A stretch of 64,000 bases of DNA from assembly GCF_021023085.1 (NCBI RefSeq), contig NZ_PGCK01000009.1, forward strand, positions 62,001 through 126,000, given 5' to 3'. Positions 61,320 to 64,000 of the stretch are shown piece after piece. Every line of letters starts with the position of its first letter. The first letter of the stretch is position 1. Origin of the DNA: Methanooceanicella nereidis. Its GTDB lineage: Archaea > Halobacteriota > Methanocellia > Methanocellales > Methanocellaceae. The notes beneath the pieces are model-generated. The model was not told the DNA's origin. It made no database searches and was given only the letters and a program-made list of their open reading frames with translations. The position numbers were made by a program, and so were the translations under genes.

Positions 61320-62264
61320 ATGCTGCCCGTATTTGAAGAAGAGATCATATCCACTATAGAGAAAGTAAGCCCGTCGGTCGTTAACGTAAACACGGTAAAG
61401 CTCGTCCACGACTATTATATGAACGTAGTACCGCTAAGGGGAATGGGCTCGGGCACGATAATCGACGGCAAGAACGGATACATACTTACAAATAACCATA
61501 TCATCGCTGCCGCGGACCAGATAGAAGTGACGACGTTTGACGGGAGAAGGTTCCATGGAAAACTTCTTGGAGCGGACCCGACATCCGACATCGCGGTAGT
61601 AAAAGTCCCGCAGGATGGGCTTCAGCAGGTAAAGTTTTGCGAAAAGCCGGTCAGGATCGGGCAGATCGCAATAGCCATAGGAAACCCGTTCGGATTTGTC
61701 CTGAGGGGGCCGACAGTGACCGTGGGCGTCGTCAGCGCCCTTAACAGGACCGTTCAGGCAGAGCAGGGAATATTTGAAAATCTCATACAGACAGACGCGC
61801 ATATCAATCCCGGCAACAGCGGAGGTCCCCTGGTCGACCTCAAAGGAGAGGTCATAGGCATTAACTCGGCGACGATACCGTATGCACAGGGGATCGGATT
61901 TTCTATCCCGATAAGTGTCGCAGGCAAGGTGGCGAATGAAATAATAAAGTACGGGCGCGTCGTAAGGCCCTGGATCGGCATACTTGGCATAGGCGTGAAC
62001 GACCAGATCGCAAATTACTATAACCTTCCCTCGGACAAGGGCGTTTTAATAACAAGAGTATACATGAACAGCCCCGCTCAGGAAGCAGGCCTTTCACCGG
62101 GAGACATGATAATCACGGCTGAAAATAAGGAAATGGCCGACATGGAAGAATTGCAAAAGGAAGTGCGGTCAAAGAACGTAGGCGACAGATTATCCCTGAT
62201 AGTGCAGAGAGGAGCGCGAAAAGACGAGGTCGACCTGAGGCTGACAGAGATACCGTCAAGATAA
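61320..62264 (+). CDS. HtrA/DegP-like serine protease without signal peptide
   Basis: A 314-residue trypsin-like protease with the complete triad His60 (TNNHIIAA), Asp90 (SDIAVVKV) and Ser167 (NPGNSGGPL), followed by one PDZ domain (about 212-310: PWIGILGIGVN, DKGVLITRVYMNSPAQEAGL). It lacks a signal peptide or membrane helix, so it should act in the cytoplasm, unlike the periplasmic DegP of bacteria. It would degrade or refold damaged proteins. Confidence 0.9.
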   Translation: MLPVFEEEIISTIEKVSPSVVNVNTVKLVHDYYMNVVPLRGMGSGTIIDGKNGYILTNNHIIAAADQIEVTTFDGRRFHGKLLGADPTSDIAVVKVPQDGLQQVKFCEKPVRIGQIAIAIGNPFGFVLRGPTVTVGVVSALNRTVQAEQGIFENLIQTDAHINPGNSGGPLVDLKGEVIGINSATIPYAQGIGFSIPISVAGKVANEIIKYGRVVRPWIGILGIGVNDQIANYYNLPSDKGVLITRVYMNSPAQEAGLSPGDMIITAENKEMADMEELQKEVRSKNVGDRLSLIVQRGARKDEVDLRLTEIPSR

Positions 62265-62404
62265 AACCCCGGACCCTATCCCTTTAAAATATACTATCTT
62301 AAAAAGTCCTGACCGACAATACTCATGTCCCGACTATTTTTCTATGCATTTTATTTATTTACTAATAAGATGATTAATCCCAATGTTCAGTAAATATCGG
62401 ACAC

Positions 62405-63433
62405 TCATAAATTCTTTATCATAAGATTAGCGTCGCCGCCATCTGAATAATACTTCGGAAGAACTTCCTTTGTCTCGAAACCCAGCTTTTTATATAACGA
62501 TATTGCTCCTATATTGTCGGATTTCACTTCTAAATAACATTCCTTGCAACCATAGGTTTTAAATCCCTCCATGGTCGATATCAGTAAATACCTGGCAATC
62601 CCTTTTCGCCGATGGTTTTCATCCGTGATCAGCAGGTTAATATACCCATAGGGCCCGTGGATGCCGAACTTTACTAACCCGATAAGGAATCCTATGAATT
62701 CTCCTTTTTCTTCAGCGATAAAAAAATCAGACATCCTGTTGTTGAATAGTTTTAATAAATAGTGTAGAGGGAAAATTTGAAAATATATGTATTTTTTTGT
62801 CATCCGGTAGATGTCCAGTATATCGCCATAATTTGCTTTTCTTATGCATATATCGTTATTAGATATAAAAGATATTTCACCAGAGTCTTTTTTAAATAAT
62901 AGAGAGGACAGCACGATATTATCCCTGATCTGGACCAGCAGATCAAAAATAGATCTCTTTTTCCGATCAATACAATCTGATCTGGCGATACTTGATATCT
63001 CATTATTGATCTCGAAAAGTATCTCATCATTTTTTAATTTGTCAAAAACTCCGGTTGTAGCGACCATGACCATCCTGTCTTTGTTAAACCCCTCAACGTA
63101 AATATCGGGCACAACATTTTTGGTAATGATCAGTTTTGGCGCCTTAATGTCATTTTTAACGCTCAATACATTCACTATCTTGCGGAAATCTTCGATCTCC
63201 GGAGTTGAGCCCGTAGATGACGGATTTTTATAAGGCATAGTTAGTGACAGGAAAAATACTATATTATAAAAATTATATATAATATAGATAATAGTAGAAA
63301 ATGTCCCCAGGATCAACGTTATGAATATTAAGTCATACCCAGATATAAAAAAGATGACACTAATAAATATTAGTATAAATGCAAATAATAATAAAGTATT
63401 TTGACAAATAACATTATTTTTAATTGGTTTCAT
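62405..63433 (-). CDS. Membrane-bound GNAT fused to a degenerate M48-like region
   Basis: A 342-residue protein. Two transmembrane helices (residues about 12-65) precede a segment (about 85-150) that follows the HtpX/M48 peptidase pattern (KAPKLIITKNVVPDIYVEGF, VATTGVFDKLKNDEIL), but the HExxH zinc motif reads N144-E145-x-x-S148, so it cannot bind zinc normally. Residues 195-342 are a GNAT acetyltransferase with ENHRRKGIARYLL as acetyl-CoA loop and GFETKEVL. The acetyltransferase is probably active, the peptidase part structural. A RimI-like target is one guess. Confidence 0.8.
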   Translation of the reverse strand: MKPIKNNVICQNTLLLFAFILIFISVIFFISGYDLIFITLILGTFSTIIYIIYNFYNIVFFLSLTMPYKNPSSTGSTPEIEDFRKIVNVLSVKNDIKAPKLIITKNVVPDIYVEGFNKDRMVMVATTGVFDKLKNDEILFEINNEISSIARSDCIDRKKRSIFDLLVQIRDNIVLSSLLFKKDSGEISFISNNDICIRKANYGDILDIYRMTKKYIYFQIFPLHYLLKLFNNRMSDFFIAEEKGEFIGFLIGLVKFGIHGPYGYINLLITDENHRRKGIARYLLISTMEGFKTYGCKECYLEVKSDNIGAISLYKKLGFETKEVLPKYYSDGGDANLMIKNL

Positions 63434-63629
63434 ATATATAAATTATAATATAATTGCTCATAATTATATACTTTATCCTTTATCCCTTATAGAATAATCG
63501 AAATATGACATTTTGAATAAGTATCATCATAAAAGTATCTCTTTCCAGACTCTTCATCGGACTTACATTATATTATAAACAGAAGAACCTGAAATAAAAA
63601 CATCTCCGGAAAGTTGCCGGTATCCGGTA

Positions 63630-64000
63630 TCAGTGTACCTTATCGGTCACCAGGGACAGTACCCTTCCGACACCTTTGCTTTTTCCTTCGCGGAAAATGA
63701 ACTTTTGTCCGGGCTCTACCACATATGGCCTGAACTTGAACCTGAGCCGCGCCTTACCGCTCTGGCCGGCCATCATATACTCCGATTCAAGGCCCACGAC
63801 CTCAATTGCCTCTGAGATCGTCTCAAGGTGGACGACGGGCTCATATCCCAGCCCTATACGGGTGGGATGGTTCAGTATCATTATCTCGGCGTCGAATTCC
63901 CTAATCGCTTCAGGCTCCTTTTTAGACAGGATCATGCCTCTCTGGACATCCGAAGCTTTAACGCCTTTTATGGCTACGCCGACGATGTCCCCGGCCTTCG
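63630..64000 (-). CDS. EF-Tu-like GTPase, C-terminal part, cut at window edge
   Basis: The reading frame is open to the window end and ends at 63630. The visible 123 residues are the end of the beta-barrel domain 2 (KAGDIVGVAIKGVKASDVQRG split at its turn) and all of domain 3 (FDAEIMILNHPTRIGLGYEPV split at its turn, AGQSGKARLRFKFRP, GVGRVLSLV) of an EF-1alpha/EF-Tu-like translation GTPase of the GTPBP1-like archaeal type. The nucleotide domain lies outside the window, so the exact paralogue is unknown. A start inside this part would be false. Confidence 0.78.
   Translation of the reverse strand, partial: KAGDIVGVAIKGVKASDVQRGMILSKKEPEAIREFDAEIMILNHPTRIGLGYEPVVHLETISEAIEVVGLESEYMMAGQSGKARLRFKFRPYVVEPGQKFIFREGKSKGVGRVLSLVTDKVH

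Overview
The window looks like a chromosomal segment of a methanogenic euryarchaeon. Methanocella or a relative is my best guess, made from gene content alone. Archaeal markers are CofD (coenzyme F420), an archaeal-type prolyl-tRNA synthetase, an Nre-family repair protein with a C-terminal PCNA-binding motif, a UbiD/UbiX/LpdD-like set that fits the archaeal modified mevalonate pathway, the small families MTH865 and DUF2769, a stand-alone RAM domain, TATA-like promoters and oligo-T terminators. Genes are moderately GC-rich and the spacers very AT-rich. No phage, insertion sequence, plasmid gene or CRISPR array was seen.

Region 1 (1-17.9 kb) is accessory in character. It holds an orphan immunity-like protein, several secreted or surface proteins (a methionine-rich fasciclin, a Pro/Thr-rich adhesin-like protein, a double-fasciclin membrane protein with a PIN-like tail), an orphan tungstate-type binding protein and an ABC-2 exporter. 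At its core (5.9-11.9 kb) lie two operons that each carry a paralogous short flavodoxin and their own repressor: a TetR operon (TetR, flavodoxin, membrane-anchored flavodoxin-like protein, CDP-alcohol phosphatidyltransferase) and a MarR operon (membrane protein, flavodoxin, MarR). Each has a distinct array of palindromic operators, and a GNAT acetyltransferase and an Fpg-type glycosylase lie between them.

Region 2 (18-29.5 kb) has a PAS-rich sensor kinase, a 537-bp imperfect inverted repeat, a DUF362 protein that appears to start at CTG, an RHH regulator, the Amt-GlnK ammonium module, small stress and cysteine-rich proteins, an MFS transporter and degenerate CACAAAG-type repeats, including a 43-bp tandem array.

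Region 3 (29.5-43 kb) is housekeeping: radical SAM and Nre repair genes, UppS, another radical SAM protein, UbiD, tRNA-Cys, a ThiF/MoeB-like E1, UbiX with an LpdD-like partner and an HD phosphohydrolase, a ClC channel, CofD and zinc-ribbon proteins. UbiD, UbiX, the LpdD-like protein and UppS together point to isoprenoid and lipid-carrier synthesis.

Region 4 (43-64 kb) contains two cation/proton antiporters flanking an unusually long KamA-family radical SAM protein, then ProS, a LysE exporter, a second sensor kinase, an amidase, an MTH865 gene and a frameshifted second copy, a SAP-domain protein, PheA with an ArsB/NhaD-type transporter, a cytosolic HtrA-like protease, a GNAT fused to a degenerate M48-like region, and the 3' part of an EF-Tu-like GTPase cut by the window edge.
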